DNA of 50,941 bases from positions 1-50,941 of the forward strand of contig JAGAYN010000028.1 of NCBI GenBank assembly GCA_017940465.1, in the 5' to 3' direction. Source of the stretch: Bacteroidales bacterium (lineage in GTDB: Bacteria > Bacteroidota > Bacteroidia > Bacteroidales > P3). The number at the start of each line of letters is the position of its first letter. Positions within the stretch are counted from its first letter, which is position 1. The notes under the pieces are model-generated. The model was not told where the DNA came from. It worked only from the letters and a program-made list of their open reading frames with translations, and made no database searches. The position numbers and the translations under genes were made by a program. Positions 6,488 to 14,454 of this stretch are shown here, piece by piece.

Positions 6488-7518
6488 ACATCATCTTCCG
6501 ATTGCAGTACTTTTTCTACCTGTGCTAACAGTTCGCCTCGGTTGGGGAGATAGAGAGTGTATTTGGAGGCGAAGATGGTGTTGGCAAGGCCGCCTAGCAT
6601 GTATTCGGCATCGAGGTTGGCCTTATCGGTGCAGAGGATGATGCCGATGGGCGGATTGTCGTCGGGGTCGTTGACCTCGGCGGCGTAGTAGTTGAGGTAC
6701 ATGTTGAGTTGGCCTGCCGCTTCGGGGGTGAGCTTTGTGCGCTTGAGTTCGATGAGCACATAGGAGCGTAGTATCTTGTTGTAGAACACCATATCGACAT
6801 AGTAGTGCGTGTTGCCTACGGTCACTCGTTGTTGTGTGCCTACAAACATAAAGCCGCGACCCAACTCCAGCAGGAACCGCTCCAACTGCCGTACCAATGC
6901 CCCTTCAAGGTCGCTCTCCATAATAGGCTTGTCGTCGGGTAGGCCGAGAAATTCAAAGACGTATGGATCGCGGATGATGTCCTGCGGGCGTTGTATTTCA
7001 TTGCCTTGCGTCGCCAGTTGCATAACTTTCTGCTTATTGGCATCACCGTTCGAGAGCAGCAACCGTTCGAAGAGAGAACTGTCCACCTGTCGCTTCAGTT
7101 CGCGCAGCGACCACCCGGCCTTCTCACACTCCTTTTCATAGAACGACCGACGCTGGTCGTCTGAAATAGATAGCAATTCGCAATAGTGCGACCAACTCAA
7201 TTTGCTAGACAGTGTCTGGCAATTTGGATATTTGATGTACAGAAGCCTCATCCATTGTAGATTGGACCTGGAAAAACCTTTTCCATACTCACGTGTCAAC
7301 TGCCGCGACACTTCGCGCAGAGTCTGTTTTCCATATTCGGCACGATGCTGACTGTTCTGCTCATAATCCACTATTAATTGCCCGATGTGCCAGTAGGTAG
7401 CGAGCAATGTTGTGTTCACCTGAACCGCCACTCTTTTACGCGCCTCGGCAATCAGTTCTCCGATTTGGCTCACCAGCAGTGCCGTGTCGTTGGTCTGTAC
7501 TATAATCTTGTTTGCCAT
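6427..7518 (-). CDS. YhcG-family (DUF1016) PD-(D/E)XK nuclease
   Basis: The 363-residue product has the DUF1016 N-terminal helical domain (TYWHIGQLIVDYEQ, SRSNLQWMRLLY) and a C-terminal PD-(D/E)XK nuclease: Asp242 in VDMVFYN and Glu257-x-Lys259 in IELKR. I chose the ATG at 7518 because family proteins start just before this region; the frame is open further upstream only because it reads the duplicated transketolase start. YhcG proteins occur near restriction-modification and other defence genes and are thought to act on recombination or branched DNA. Residues about 345-363 (Gly/Glu-rich) derive from the fic gene 3' end read in another frame, so the natural C-terminus has been replaced. Confidence 0.85.
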   Translation of the reverse strand: MANKIIVQTNDTALLVSQIGELIAEARKRVAVQVNTTLLATYWHIGQLIVDYEQNSQHRAEYGKQTLREVSRQLTREYGKGFSRSNLQWMRLLYIKYPNCQTLSSKLSWSHYCELLSISDDQRRSFYEKECEKAGWSLRELKRQVDSSLFERLLLSNGDANKQKVMQLATQGNEIQRPQDIIRDPYVFEFLGLPDDKPIMESDLEGALVRQLERFLLELGRGFMFVGTQQRVTVGNTHYYVDMVFYNKILRSYVLIELKRTKLTPEAAGQLNMYLNYYAAEVNDPDDNPPIGIILCTDKANLDAEYMLGGLANTIFASKYTLYLPNRGELLAQVEKVLQSEDDVPSRGEGRDGEGGGEFDKQE

Positions 7519-7562
7519 ATTATGTTCTATATCATTTTTGATACGTGCGACAGCGAAACGAA

Positions 7563-7655
7563 TTATTTGACAGAAATGTTTGCGACACCGCCGCAAAGAT
7601 TCGTTACAAGAACGGCGCGCAACTCTTTTGATTGTTTGTTCTCGTAGTGGGTCAT
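7563..7655 (-). pseudogene. Duplicated transketolase start, 30-codon remnant
   Basis: This begins with the same codons as the transketolase C gene (MTHYENKQSKELRA), then leaves the family and stops after 16 more codons. It ends 44 bp before the YhcG start codon and may be translated as a leader ahead of yhcG. It is a remnant of tandem duplication, not a functional enzyme. Confidence 0.9.
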
Positions 7656-7660
7656 AATAT
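7613..7660 (-). repeat. Direct repeat R1', second copy
   Basis: A 48-bp copy of 5930-5977 with one mismatch. It marks the downstream end of the slot holding the orphan gene 7667-8206 and the junction at which the YhcG segment begins. Confidence 0.95.
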
Positions 7661-7666
7661 GATGTT

Positions 7667-8206
7667 TTATTTGTTTTTATCAATTAATTCAAAGTGTTTA
7701 ACAAGCATATCCGGTGTATATGCAGGAATATTCATTCCCGCAACTACTTCCATCCAAGGGCCGTTAAAATGGTTTGTTTCTGTACCGGTGAATCCATAAT
7801 CGCGAATGCCTCTTTCCCTATCTCTACAGATGCTCTCAATTAATTCCTGTTTTAGTATCTCAAACGGCATTCCACGACCCCAACCCTCATACGCAATTGC
7901 ATACTCAATGGAGTCTTTTGCTTGGATTGCAAAGATACTTATATTGTAGTGGTTTGTCTTTATGTAAGACCAGTCTCTTGAGTTGTCGCAATAATTTGGA
8001 ATAATATAATAAGATAAGCAGTCAATAGGATAATACCCATCGGAGTGAGAATTGTCTCCTTCATACAAATCAAAGAATCTATCACCCTCTTTCATTTTGT
8101 ATATCTCAAAACCAATATGGTTGTCGTATCTGCATGCTATGACATATATCCCCGTCTGGGGGGCTGTCTCGTTTCCTGTTATTATTTCAGTCCAGTTGTT
8201 GTTCAT
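7667..8206 (-). CDS. AT-rich orphan gene in repeat-bounded slot 1
   Basis: A 179-residue soluble protein of unknown family: MNNNWTEIITGNETAPQTGIY, an aromatic-rich centre with many Tyr, Asn and Asp, then GPWMEVVAGMNIPAYTPDM. Its two ends share a W-(T/M)-E-(I/V) pattern. Base composition is AT-rich like the orphan in the other slot, but the two proteins are not similar. It lies 13 bp after the RhuM-Fic stop and ends 11 bp before the duplicated transketolase ATG. An immunity, antitoxin or effector role is guesswork from position only. Confidence 0.6.
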   Translation of the reverse strand: MNNNWTEIITGNETAPQTGIYVIACRYDNHIGFEIYKMKEGDRFFDLYEGDNSHSDGYYPIDCLSYYIIPNYCDNSRDWSYIKTNHYNISIFAIQAKDSIEYAIAYEGWGRGMPFEILKQELIESICRDRERGIRDYGFTGTETNHFNGPWMEVVAGMNIPAYTPDMLVKHFELIDKNK

Positions 8207-8218
8207 ATTGTTATTTTA

Positions 8219-8287
8219 ATTATTGGTTATTCTTGTTTATCAAAGTCACCACCACCTTGACCATCACGTCCTTCTCCTCGGGGCGGC
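8219..8287 (-). repeat. Direct repeat R2', copy at fic 3' end
   Basis: The last codons of the RhuM-Fic gene plus one base. It matches 6419-6487 with four mismatches. Because the Fic reading here ends naturally (VVVTLINKNNQ), this is taken as the original copy. Confidence 0.95.
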
Positions 8288-9194
8288 CTTCGGCTATCAT
8301 CAGGGTAAGGGCCACGAGGGTACCGTCGGCGATGCGCTTGCTGCCGTCCTCACGGTAGAGGATGCGGTTGTTGTTGAGGAACCAGAGGAACAGCGTGGCG
8401 GCGATTCGCTTGTTTCCGTCGCTGAAGGAGTGGTTTTTGGTGACGAGGTAGAGCAGCATGGCGGCCTTTTCCTCCACCGAGGGGTAGAGCTCCACGCCGT
8501 CGAAGGTCTGGTATATCTGGCCGATGCTACTGCGGAACGACTCGTCCTTCTCGTTGCCGAAGAGCGGGCTCTCGCCGAAGCGTTCCTTGACGACCTGGAT
8601 GGCCTGCATGGCGTTCTCGTAGGTGGCGTGGAAGGGTGCGTCGGCAGTGGTGTCGGCCACGGCGAGGCGTTGGTAGTCGTAGCTGTCGAGCGTGGAGAGG
8701 GCGTAGGTGTAGTCCACCACCACGTCGAGCAGTCCCTGGCTGTCGACGGGATGCTCCTCATGGCTCTGCTGCAGCGTGCGCCCCACGAGCTGCACCAGCT
8801 GCCGCAGCTCCACGAGGTTCTCCTGCCGTATCTTCTCGTTGACGGCATAGCCCTTGGTGAGGTAGTCCTTTAGCACGCGGTTGGCCCAGATGCGGAACTG
8901 CGTGCCGCGCTGGCTCTTCACTCGGTAGCCCACGGAGATGATGACGTCGAGGGAGTAGAACGGCACGGGCTTCTTCACTCCATTAACGTGTAAAAAATGC
9001 ACGTTATTCTCACGCTCAAGTTCTCCCTCCTTGAACACGTTGATGATGTGACGGCGGACGTTCGACTCCTCCTTGTCGAACAAGAATGCCATTTGCGCAG
9101 CCGACAGCCACACCGTCTCGTCCTGCATCTTAACTTCCAGGCGGGTCTGACCATCGGCGGTCTGGTAGATGATTATCTCTCCTTGGTTCTCCAT
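8220..9194 (-). CDS. RhuM-Fic/Doc fusion protein
   Basis: The 324-residue product has an N-terminal virulence RhuM-type domain (about 1-150: DETVWLSAAQMAFLF, KKPVPFYSLDVIISVGYRVKS) and a C-terminal Fic/Doc domain with the motif HSFSDGNKRIA (255-265). Classical Fic is HPFxDGNGR; Lys in place of the second Gly is Doc-like. Doc kinases phosphorylate EF-Tu, while AMPylating Fic proteins modify other targets; which applies here cannot be told. Its ATG shares one base with the stop of the VWA gene (TAATG), so translation is coupled. RhuM-Fic proteins are common mobile toxin or defence genes. Confidence 0.85.
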   Translation of the reverse strand: MENQGEIIIYQTADGQTRLEVKMQDETVWLSAAQMAFLFDKEESNVRRHIINVFKEGELERENNVHFLHVNGVKKPVPFYSLDVIISVGYRVKSQRGTQFRIWANRVLKDYLTKGYAVNEKIRQENLVELRQLVQLVGRTLQQSHEEHPVDSQGLLDVVVDYTYALSTLDSYDYQRLAVADTTADAPFHATYENAMQAIQVVKERFGESPLFGNEKDESFRSSIGQIYQTFDGVELYPSVEEKAAMLLYLVTKNHSFSDGNKRIAATLFLWFLNNNRILYREDGSKRIADGTLVALTLMIAEGRPEEKDVMVKVVVTLINKNNQ

Positions 9195-10546
9195 TAGAAT
9201 TGTATCTTCGTCGTCTGCGAGCTCTCTATCACGAAGCGGCGGGTCTGGACTTTATTATATGCCGTGGCATTCTGGGGGTGGAGGACGAGCTCGTATTCGC
9301 CTGGCTGCAATAACAACCGCTCGCCGGCGGTGCTGGGGTTGAGGTCGGTGGCGAAGTCGACCTGGCCGTCGCGGAGGCGGAAGATGGCGCCGGTGGTGAT
9401 GCCCTTGGGCTTGGAGAGGACGAGCATGCCGGGCATGGGGACGGCAAGCTCGGTGGCGGCGGAGGGACGCACCTCGACGCCGCGCAGGATGGTAACCGGC
9501 AGGGTCTGCACCTCCACGTCATAGCGCCCGGCCAGGTACTGGCCCGTCTCGCCTACCTCCTGCGCTGCCACGCGATCGCCACTGCCTGCGCGCCGTACAA
9601 TGACGTCCACATTCGGCTGCTGCCATTGCGGCCGCTGCCCGATATACTGCACCTTGAGCGTGCCCTCGCTGACGGTGATGTCCACATTATTGACCCTGTC
9701 GATGGAGAACCGCATGGCCTCGCGCCGCAACGGTGGGTGGGTGAAGACCGTCATGTCATAGCTGACCAGCGGGTCCATCAGCAGGGTGTCCGGACGCAAC
9801 CTGCTGTCCACGCTGTAGATGGTGCTCTGGCGACTGACGCCCGTGCGGTGGTCGTAGAAGGTCACTGGGTGCTCGGTCTCATAGAGGCTGCCGTGGGCAT
9901 CCACCATGTTGAGCACCACCTTCGCCTTGCGACCGCTGAGGCGGAAAATATCATAGAGCGTCTTGGAATACTCTTCCTCGTGCACCACGGGGAAGACGCT
10001 GCCGGCACACGAGGCATGGGCCGACATCTGGCCCCCGATGCAGAGCACAAAGGTCTGCACCACCACACCGCTGAGCTGCACCTGCCGCGCCACGTCGCAT
10101 ATCTCGGCGTCGCAGTCGTCCATGCCGTCGGTGATGATAAGGATGAGGTTGCGGCTCGAACCCGTGGCCGGGAAGTCGGAGAGCGCATCCGTCAGAGCCG
10201 CAGCGGCGGTGCAGCCCCCCTGCGGCACGAGGGTCTTGATCTTGCTTTGCAGCTGGTAGATATTGTCCGCACCGAAGGGCACCTCCAGGCGGGTACCTAT
10301 CTGCCCCTTGTTGAGGTGACCGAAGACACGCAGGGCCACGTCCACATCGTGCTGCTTGCCCACCGAGTCGAGGAACGACAGCAACACCTGCTGCGTCACC
10401 TTGATTTTGGAGCTGCTCTGCCACTGCTCCCACATGGAGTTGGAACAGTCCATGATGAGCAGCAGGCGGGTCTTCTCCGCCGCCGGCTGCGACTGCACGC
10501 CGATGCCGACAAGCAACAGCATGGCCAATGTTACTACTCTACGCAT
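9194..10546 (-). CDS. Exported von Willebrand factor A domain protein
   Basis: A 450-residue protein with a signal peptide (MRRVVTLAMLLLVGIGVQS). A VWA domain spans about 25-215, with the metal-binding MIDAS motif DCSNSM (33-38), Thr near GGCTAAAALTDAL and ITDGMDDCD. The remaining 230 residues look like beta-sandwich segments and carry no known domain. VWA proteins of this kind bind partner proteins through a divalent metal at the cell surface or in the periplasm. It lies between the transketolase N gene and RhuM-Fic and is co-directional with both. What it partners with is unknown. Confidence 0.8.
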   Translation of the reverse strand: MRRVVTLAMLLLVGIGVQSQPAAEKTRLLLIMDCSNSMWEQWQSSSKIKVTQQVLLSFLDSVGKQHDVDVALRVFGHLNKGQIGTRLEVPFGADNIYQLQSKIKTLVPQGGCTAAAALTDALSDFPATGSSRNLILIITDGMDDCDAEICDVARQVQLSGVVVQTFVLCIGGQMSAHASCAGSVFPVVHEEEYSKTLYDIFRLSGRKAKVVLNMVDAHGSLYETEHPVTFYDHRTGVSRQSTIYSVDSRLRPDTLLMDPLVSYDMTVFTHPPLRREAMRFSIDRVNNVDITVSEGTLKVQYIGQRPQWQQPNVDVIVRRAGSGDRVAAQEVGETGQYLAGRYDVEVQTLPVTILRGVEVRPSAATELAVPMPGMLVLSKPKGITTGAIFRLRDGQVDFATDLNPSTAGERLLLQPGEYELVLHPQNATAYNKVQTRRFVIESSQTTKIQF

Positions 10547-10561
10547 AATTTCTTTTTTTTA

Positions 10562-10698
10562 ACGGCGAATTATGCGAATTGTACGAAGCTTGCGCAGGTC
10601 AATTTAGGGCTAATTACTCGAATTGGTGCGGATGCAATTAGAGTAATTGGCCCATAATTTCGGTGCGGCAAATTCGTTCAATTCGCTTAATTCGCCGT
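10562..10698. repeat. Palindromic intergenic element B (nested)
   Basis: The outer arms are 26 bp: 10562-10587 starts ACGGCGAATTATGCGAATTG, and 10673-10698 is its reverse complement with two mismatches. The inner arms are 19 bp (10607-10625 and 10635-10653), also with two mismatches. The outer arm is built from 9-mers GCGAATTAT and GCGAATTGT. The element starts 7 bp after the transketolase N stop and ends 15 bp before the VWA start, filling the space between them. It could form a long nested stem in the transcript. Confidence 0.85.
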
Positions 10699-10705
10699 CT
10701 TATAA

Positions 10706-11554
10706 TCAGAAGTCGCCGAGGGTCTCCTCCAGCTGGGCGAGGGCCTTGGGCAGGTCGTTGGCGCTGAGGACGGCTCCGTGGTACTTGTTGGTATCCTGCA
10801 TGAAGTCCACTCCGAAGCCCATCTTGGTCTTCAGGATGACACACACGGGGTTCCCATGCCCGGACAGTGCCTTGGCCTGCGCCATGCCGTCCAGCACCTG
10901 CTGCATATCGTTTCCGTTGTCGATGACCACCACCTTCCACATGAACGCCTCGAACTTGGCCTTCAGGTTGCCCAGACTCATCACCTCGTCCACCGTGGCA
11001 TCGATTTGCTGGTTGTTATAGTCGATGGTGGCGATGAGGTTGTCCACCTTCTTGGCGCCGGCGAACATGGCGGCTTCCCATATCTGGCCCTCCTGCAGTT
11101 CGCCATCGCCGTGCATGGTGTAGACGAAGTGGGGGTCGCCGGTCATCTTTTTGCCGAGGGCGGCGCCGATGGCCACACTGAGCCCCTGGCCGAGCGAGCC
11201 GCTTGCCATGCGTATGCCGGGCAAACCGTGGGCGGTGCTGGGATGGCCCTGCAGGCGGGTGCCGAACTGGCGGAAGGTGGACAGCTCGCTGACGGGGAAG
11301 TAGCCGCGGCGTGCCATGGTGCTGTATATCACCGGCGTGATGTGCCCCTGGCTGACGAAGAGCATGTCCTCGCCGGTGCCCTCCATGGTGAAGTTCTTGG
11401 GGTCGAAGTCCATGATGCTGAAGTTCATGGCCACAAACCAATCGGCCGTGCCCATCGACCCGCCGGGGTGGCCGCTCTTGGCGGAGGTGGTCATTCTCAG
11501 AATGTCGCGGCGCACCTGGGTGGCCAGCTGCTGAAGTTCTGCTGTTGTTTTCAT
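10706..11554 (-). CDS. Transketolase, N-terminal subunit
   Basis: This 282-residue protein is the thiamine-diphosphate-binding half of a split transketolase. The TPP motif runs from GDGELQEG to DYNNQQ with standard spacing, and GHPGGSMG near the N-terminus binds substrate phosphate. It needs the C subunit (5019-5972) to form the active enzyme of the pentose phosphate pathway. The partner gene is 4.7 kb downstream on the same strand, separated by palindrome B and five genes. It starts 7 bp after the lipoprotein gene 11562-12032. Confidence 0.92.
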   Translation of the reverse strand: MKTTAELQQLATQVRRDILRMTTSAKSGHPGGSMGTADWFVAMNFSIMDFDPKNFTMEGTGEDMLFVSQGHITPVIYSTMARRGYFPVSELSTFRQFGTRLQGHPSTAHGLPGIRMASGSLGQGLSVAIGAALGKKMTGDPHFVYTMHGDGELQEGQIWEAAMFAGAKKVDNLIATIDYNNQQIDATVDEVMSLGNLKAKFEAFMWKVVVIDNGNDMQQVLDGMAQAKALSGHGNPVCVILKTKMGFGVDFMQDTNKYHGAVLSANDLPKALAQLEETLGDF

Positions 11555-11561
11555 GATATGT

Positions 11562-12032
11562 CTATTTTTTCAGTTTGAATACGTATTGACGTGAGTTTTG
11601 ATCCACGGCGAAGAGTTCGTCGCCGTGGCGTGTGACGGTGACGGTCCAGGTGTTTTCCCCTTCGTCGTGGATGGTACCGTGGCCGCGGTCGCCCTGCATG
11701 GTGACGTGCCCCCAGACACGTCCGTGGGCGTCATAGGACTCGACGTATAGGGTCTCCCTCAAGGCCGGGGCCTTGGCCGATGGGCGTGTGAGCGGCACAT
11801 CGGTCGCACGCTTCGCGACGGGCTTCTGCGCCGCGGCCTTGGGTGCCGGCCGTGGGGCGGCGGCAGGGCGCGCGGCCGGCGGGGCGGTGACGACGCTGTC
11901 CGGGAAGGATTCGACCATGACGGAGGGGGTGTCTGCCGGCTCGTCGCCGGAGGCCGGAGCCTGCTGACGGCCTTGACAGCCGAAAAGGAGGGCCACGAGG
12001 GCCGATGATAGTGCTATATGTCTTGTTTTCAT
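11562..12032 (-). CDS. Lipoprotein with Pro/Ala-rich linker
   Basis: The 156-residue product has a lipobox LFGC (Cys 19) and a Pro/Ala/Lys-rich linker (about 45-90). A small C-terminal domain (ETLYVESYDAHGRVWGHVTM... to YVFKLKK) is predicted all-beta. It is unrecognised as a named family. It sits between the NUC1 endonuclease and transketolase N genes, all on the same strand. The linker suggests a domain held away from the membrane. Confidence 0.65.
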   Translation of the reverse strand: MKTRHIALSSALVALLFGCQGRQQAPASGDEPADTPSVMVESFPDSVVTAPPAARPAAAPRPAPKAAAQKPVAKRATDVPLTRPSAKAPALRETLYVESYDAHGRVWGHVTMQGDRGHGTIHDEGENTWTVTVTRHGDELFAVDQNSRQYVFKLKK

Positions 12033-12189
12033 GCTCTTATATTGTGTTTATGCGATGTATTTCCTATGGTGGGGCTCGGTCGACGCTCCAGGGACCTTAT
12101 AGGTATCCTGTAGGTATCCCCTAGGTATTTACTTCGACTGAGAACCGATATGACCCGATATGAACCACTTTTGCATTTTTTAACAATTC

Positions 12190-12963
12190 TCACTGTTTCC
12201 AGAAGCTCCACTCGTAGTGGTTCTCCGCCTCCTCGGGCACCTTGGGGAAGAGGTTGCGCTGGAGGAGGGCCTCCACCTCGTCGACGGTGACGGCGTAGGA
12301 GCGCGGCGACCCCTCCTGCCGGTTGTTCTCCACGAGGAAGGCCACGGTGTGGAACCCCTCGCCGTCGGCCACGGCCAGGGCCTTGAAGAAGCGGTCGGGG
12401 ACGTGCACACAGGCGCTGCCGATGTGGCGCGGCGGGTCGCTGTCGTAGATGGGGCCGCACACAATGTAGACCGACCCGTAGCGGAGCGCCAGGCGGCGGC
12501 AAAGTTCCTCGATTTTGCGCCAGGCACCGGAGTTCATCTCGTGGTCCTGGGGGCAGATGTTGGTGAAATAGTCACTTTCCGCCATCGCCTTGTGGCTCCA
12601 CTTCATGTCGGCGTGGGGCGCCATGTGGCCCTTGTCCCATCCGCAGCCGGAGTAGTCCTCGCGGCTGGCCTTGGGGAAGCGCACCTCGGGGTCGCGGCTG
12701 AAGTTGCGTTGCTGTTCCAACTTCCCCTCAGCCTCCTCGGCGGTGAGTTCCCACGCCACCCAGTCGGGGCAGAGGGTACTGTGGTTGTAGGAAGCGGTGT
12801 ATCCGGTGTGGACCACGATGTCCTCCTCGGAGCCATACTGCGGCAGCTCCAGCCCGTCGGGCACCGCCACGGGCAGCCGGCGCGGCTCCGCGTGCTCCTG
12901 CGCACGGGGTCGGCAGCCGCCGAGGAGCAGCAGGCCCAGCATCATGACAAACATTCGGTTCAT
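12190..12963 (-). CDS. NUC1-type DNA/RNA non-specific endonuclease lipoprotein
   Basis: A 257-residue exported nuclease with lipobox LGGC (Cys 17). The beta-beta-alpha-metal active site is seen as GWDKGHMAPHADM (109-120), with the general-base His113, and the metal-ligand Asn in QDHEMNSGAWRKIE. The usual DRGH is DKGH here, a conservative change. Such enzymes cut DNA and RNA without sequence preference in the periplasm or outside. It lies 28 bp downstream of the beta-CASP RNase gene and is probably co-transcribed. The 157 bp after it hold only short TAGGTAT repeats near 12098-12130. Confidence 0.85.
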   Translation of the reverse strand: MNRMFVMMLGLLLLGGCRPRAQEHAEPRRLPVAVPDGLELPQYGSEEDIVVHTGYTASYNHSTLCPDWVAWELTAEEAEGKLEQQRNFSRDPEVRFPKASREDYSGCGWDKGHMAPHADMKWSHKAMAESDYFTNICPQDHEMNSGAWRKIEELCRRLALRYGSVYIVCGPIYDSDPPRHIGSACVHVPDRFFKALAVADGEGFHTVAFLVENNRQEGSPRSYAVTVDEVEALLQRNLFPKVPEEAENHYEWSFWKQ

Positions 12964-12991
12964 ATCTCTCGTTGCTTGGTATTGGTGCGGG

Positions 12992-14392
12992 TTACAATTC
13001 CACCTCCTCGCGGAAGGTGGGGATGGAGACGTGCTTCCAGCCGGCCTTGCCGAGGGTCTGCGCGAAGTGCATCTGCGTCTCCTCCTCGCCGTGGACCAGG
13101 AAGAGGTGCTTCACCTTGCGCTTGTCCTGGCAGGAGATGTAGCGGAGCATCTCCTCGTAGTCGCCGTGGCCGGAGAGGGAGTCGATGCGGCGCAACTCGG
13201 CGCGCACCTTGTGGCGCTGGCCGAAGATGGAGACCTCCTCGTCGCCGCGCATGATCTTGGCCCCCAGGGTGGAGGGCTCGCAGTAGCCCACGCAGAGGAT
13301 GGTGGTGGCGGGGTTCTCGATGTGGTTGGCCAGGTGGTGCTTCACGCGTCCTGCCTCCATCATGCCGCTGGCCGAGATGATGACGCAGGGCTTGTGGCGG
13401 ATGTTGAGTTGCTTGCTCTCGGCCACGGTCTGGATGTAGTGCAGGCGGTCGAAGCCGAAGGGGTCGGGATCGGTCTTGCAGTACTCGGCGATGGCGTCGT
13501 TGAAACACTCGGTGTGCAGGCGCATGATGTTGGTGGCACTGACGGAGAGGGGGCTGTCCACGAAGACATCGATGTCGGGCAGCAGATTGACATGCTCCAG
13601 GCGGTCCAGGGCATAGATAATCTCCTGCGCACGACCGATGGCGAAACTGGGGACGATGAGCTTGCCTTTCTTCTTGGTGCAGGTGTCGAGCACGGCCTTG
13701 AGCAGTTCGGTCTCTGCATCCTGCAGGCTCTCGTGCAGGCGGTCGCCGTAGGTGGATTCCATGATGAGGTAGTCCACTTGGGGGAAGGGCTCGGGGTCTT
13801 TGAGAATCTGCTTGTCGTAGCGCCCGATGTCGCCCGAGAAGCCCAGCTTGATTTTGCGGCGGCCGTCGCGGATTTCCAGGTAGACGAATGCCGAGCCGAG
13901 GATGTGGCCCGCGTCGAAGAACTCCACGGAGACCTCGCCCTCGATGTTGAATTTCTTGTGGTAGGGCACGCTGATGAAGCAGCTCATACATGCCTGCGCG
14001 TCCTGCTCGTCGTAGATTGGCTCCACGGGCGGCAGGCCCTGCTGCTTGCGTTTCTTGTTGAAGGTCTCGGTGTCCTGCATCTGGATGCGGCCCGCGTCGG
14101 CCAGCATGATGGCGCAGAGGTCGCGCGTGGCGGGAGTGCAGAGCACCGTGCCGCGGAAGCCCTGCTTGTAGATATAGGGAATGAGGCCGGAATGGTCGAT
14201 GTGGGCATGCGAGAGGACCAGGTAGTCGATCTCCTCGGGGTCGAAGCCGAGGTCGCGGTTCATGGCGTCGGTCTCCAGGCCCTTGCCCTGGTACATGCCG
14301 CAGTCCAGCAGGATTTTCAACCCGCTCTTGGTGGTGATCAGGTGCTTGCTTCCCGTCACCTCGCGGGTGGCACCCATGAATTGTAGCTTCAT
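12992..14392 (-). CDS. Metallo-beta-lactamase/beta-CASP RNase
   Basis: The 466-residue cytosolic protein has the MBL zinc motif SHAHIDHSG (61-69), a further ligand in DAGHILGSA and a Thr/Tyr motif ESTYGDR. It then has the beta-CASP domain (SGMMEAGRVKHHL) and the C-terminal RMMBL segment (SGHGDYEEML ... LVHGEEE). This is the architecture of RNA-processing nucleases related to CPSF-73 and RNase J. It heads a minus-strand group with the NUC1 nuclease gene and has its own candidate promoter at 14416-14448. Confidence 0.9.
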   Translation of the reverse strand: MKLQFMGATREVTGSKHLITTKSGLKILLDCGMYQGKGLETDAMNRDLGFDPEEIDYLVLSHAHIDHSGLIPYIYKQGFRGTVLCTPATRDLCAIMLADAGRIQMQDTETFNKKRKQQGLPPVEPIYDEQDAQACMSCFISVPYHKKFNIEGEVSVEFFDAGHILGSAFVYLEIRDGRRKIKLGFSGDIGRYDKQILKDPEPFPQVDYLIMESTYGDRLHESLQDAETELLKAVLDTCTKKKGKLIVPSFAIGRAQEIIYALDRLEHVNLLPDIDVFVDSPLSVSATNIMRLHTECFNDAIAEYCKTDPDPFGFDRLHYIQTVAESKQLNIRHKPCVIISASGMMEAGRVKHHLANHIENPATTILCVGYCEPSTLGAKIMRGDEEVSIFGQRHKVRAELRRIDSLSGHGDYEEMLRYISCQDKRKVKHLFLVHGEEETQMHFAQTLGKAGWKHVSIPTFREEVEL

Positions 14393-14415
14393 ATTCTTTT
14401 CTGTTTTAGACGATG

Positions 14416-14448
14416 CAAATATACAAACATTTTTTCACATGCCGTCAA
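14416..14448 (-). promoter_or_regulatory. Candidate promoter of the beta-CASP RNase
   Basis: On the minus strand TATATTTG (14416-14423) is preceded by TTG (14446-14448) with a 22-bp spacer, slightly long for this promoter type. It lies 23 bp before the start codon. Confidence 0.45.
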
Positions 14449-14454
14449 TCAATC

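Noticed and set aside
5930-8287. Integron or insertion sequence
   Set aside because: No integrase, transposase or terminal inverted repeats are seen; the repeats are pieces of host genes, so duplication and recombination explain them better.
12797-14386. Plus-strand open frame of 529 codons opposite the beta-CASP RNase
   Set aside because: Gly/Val/Leu-rich with no domain; the minus strand has full MBL and beta-CASP motifs.
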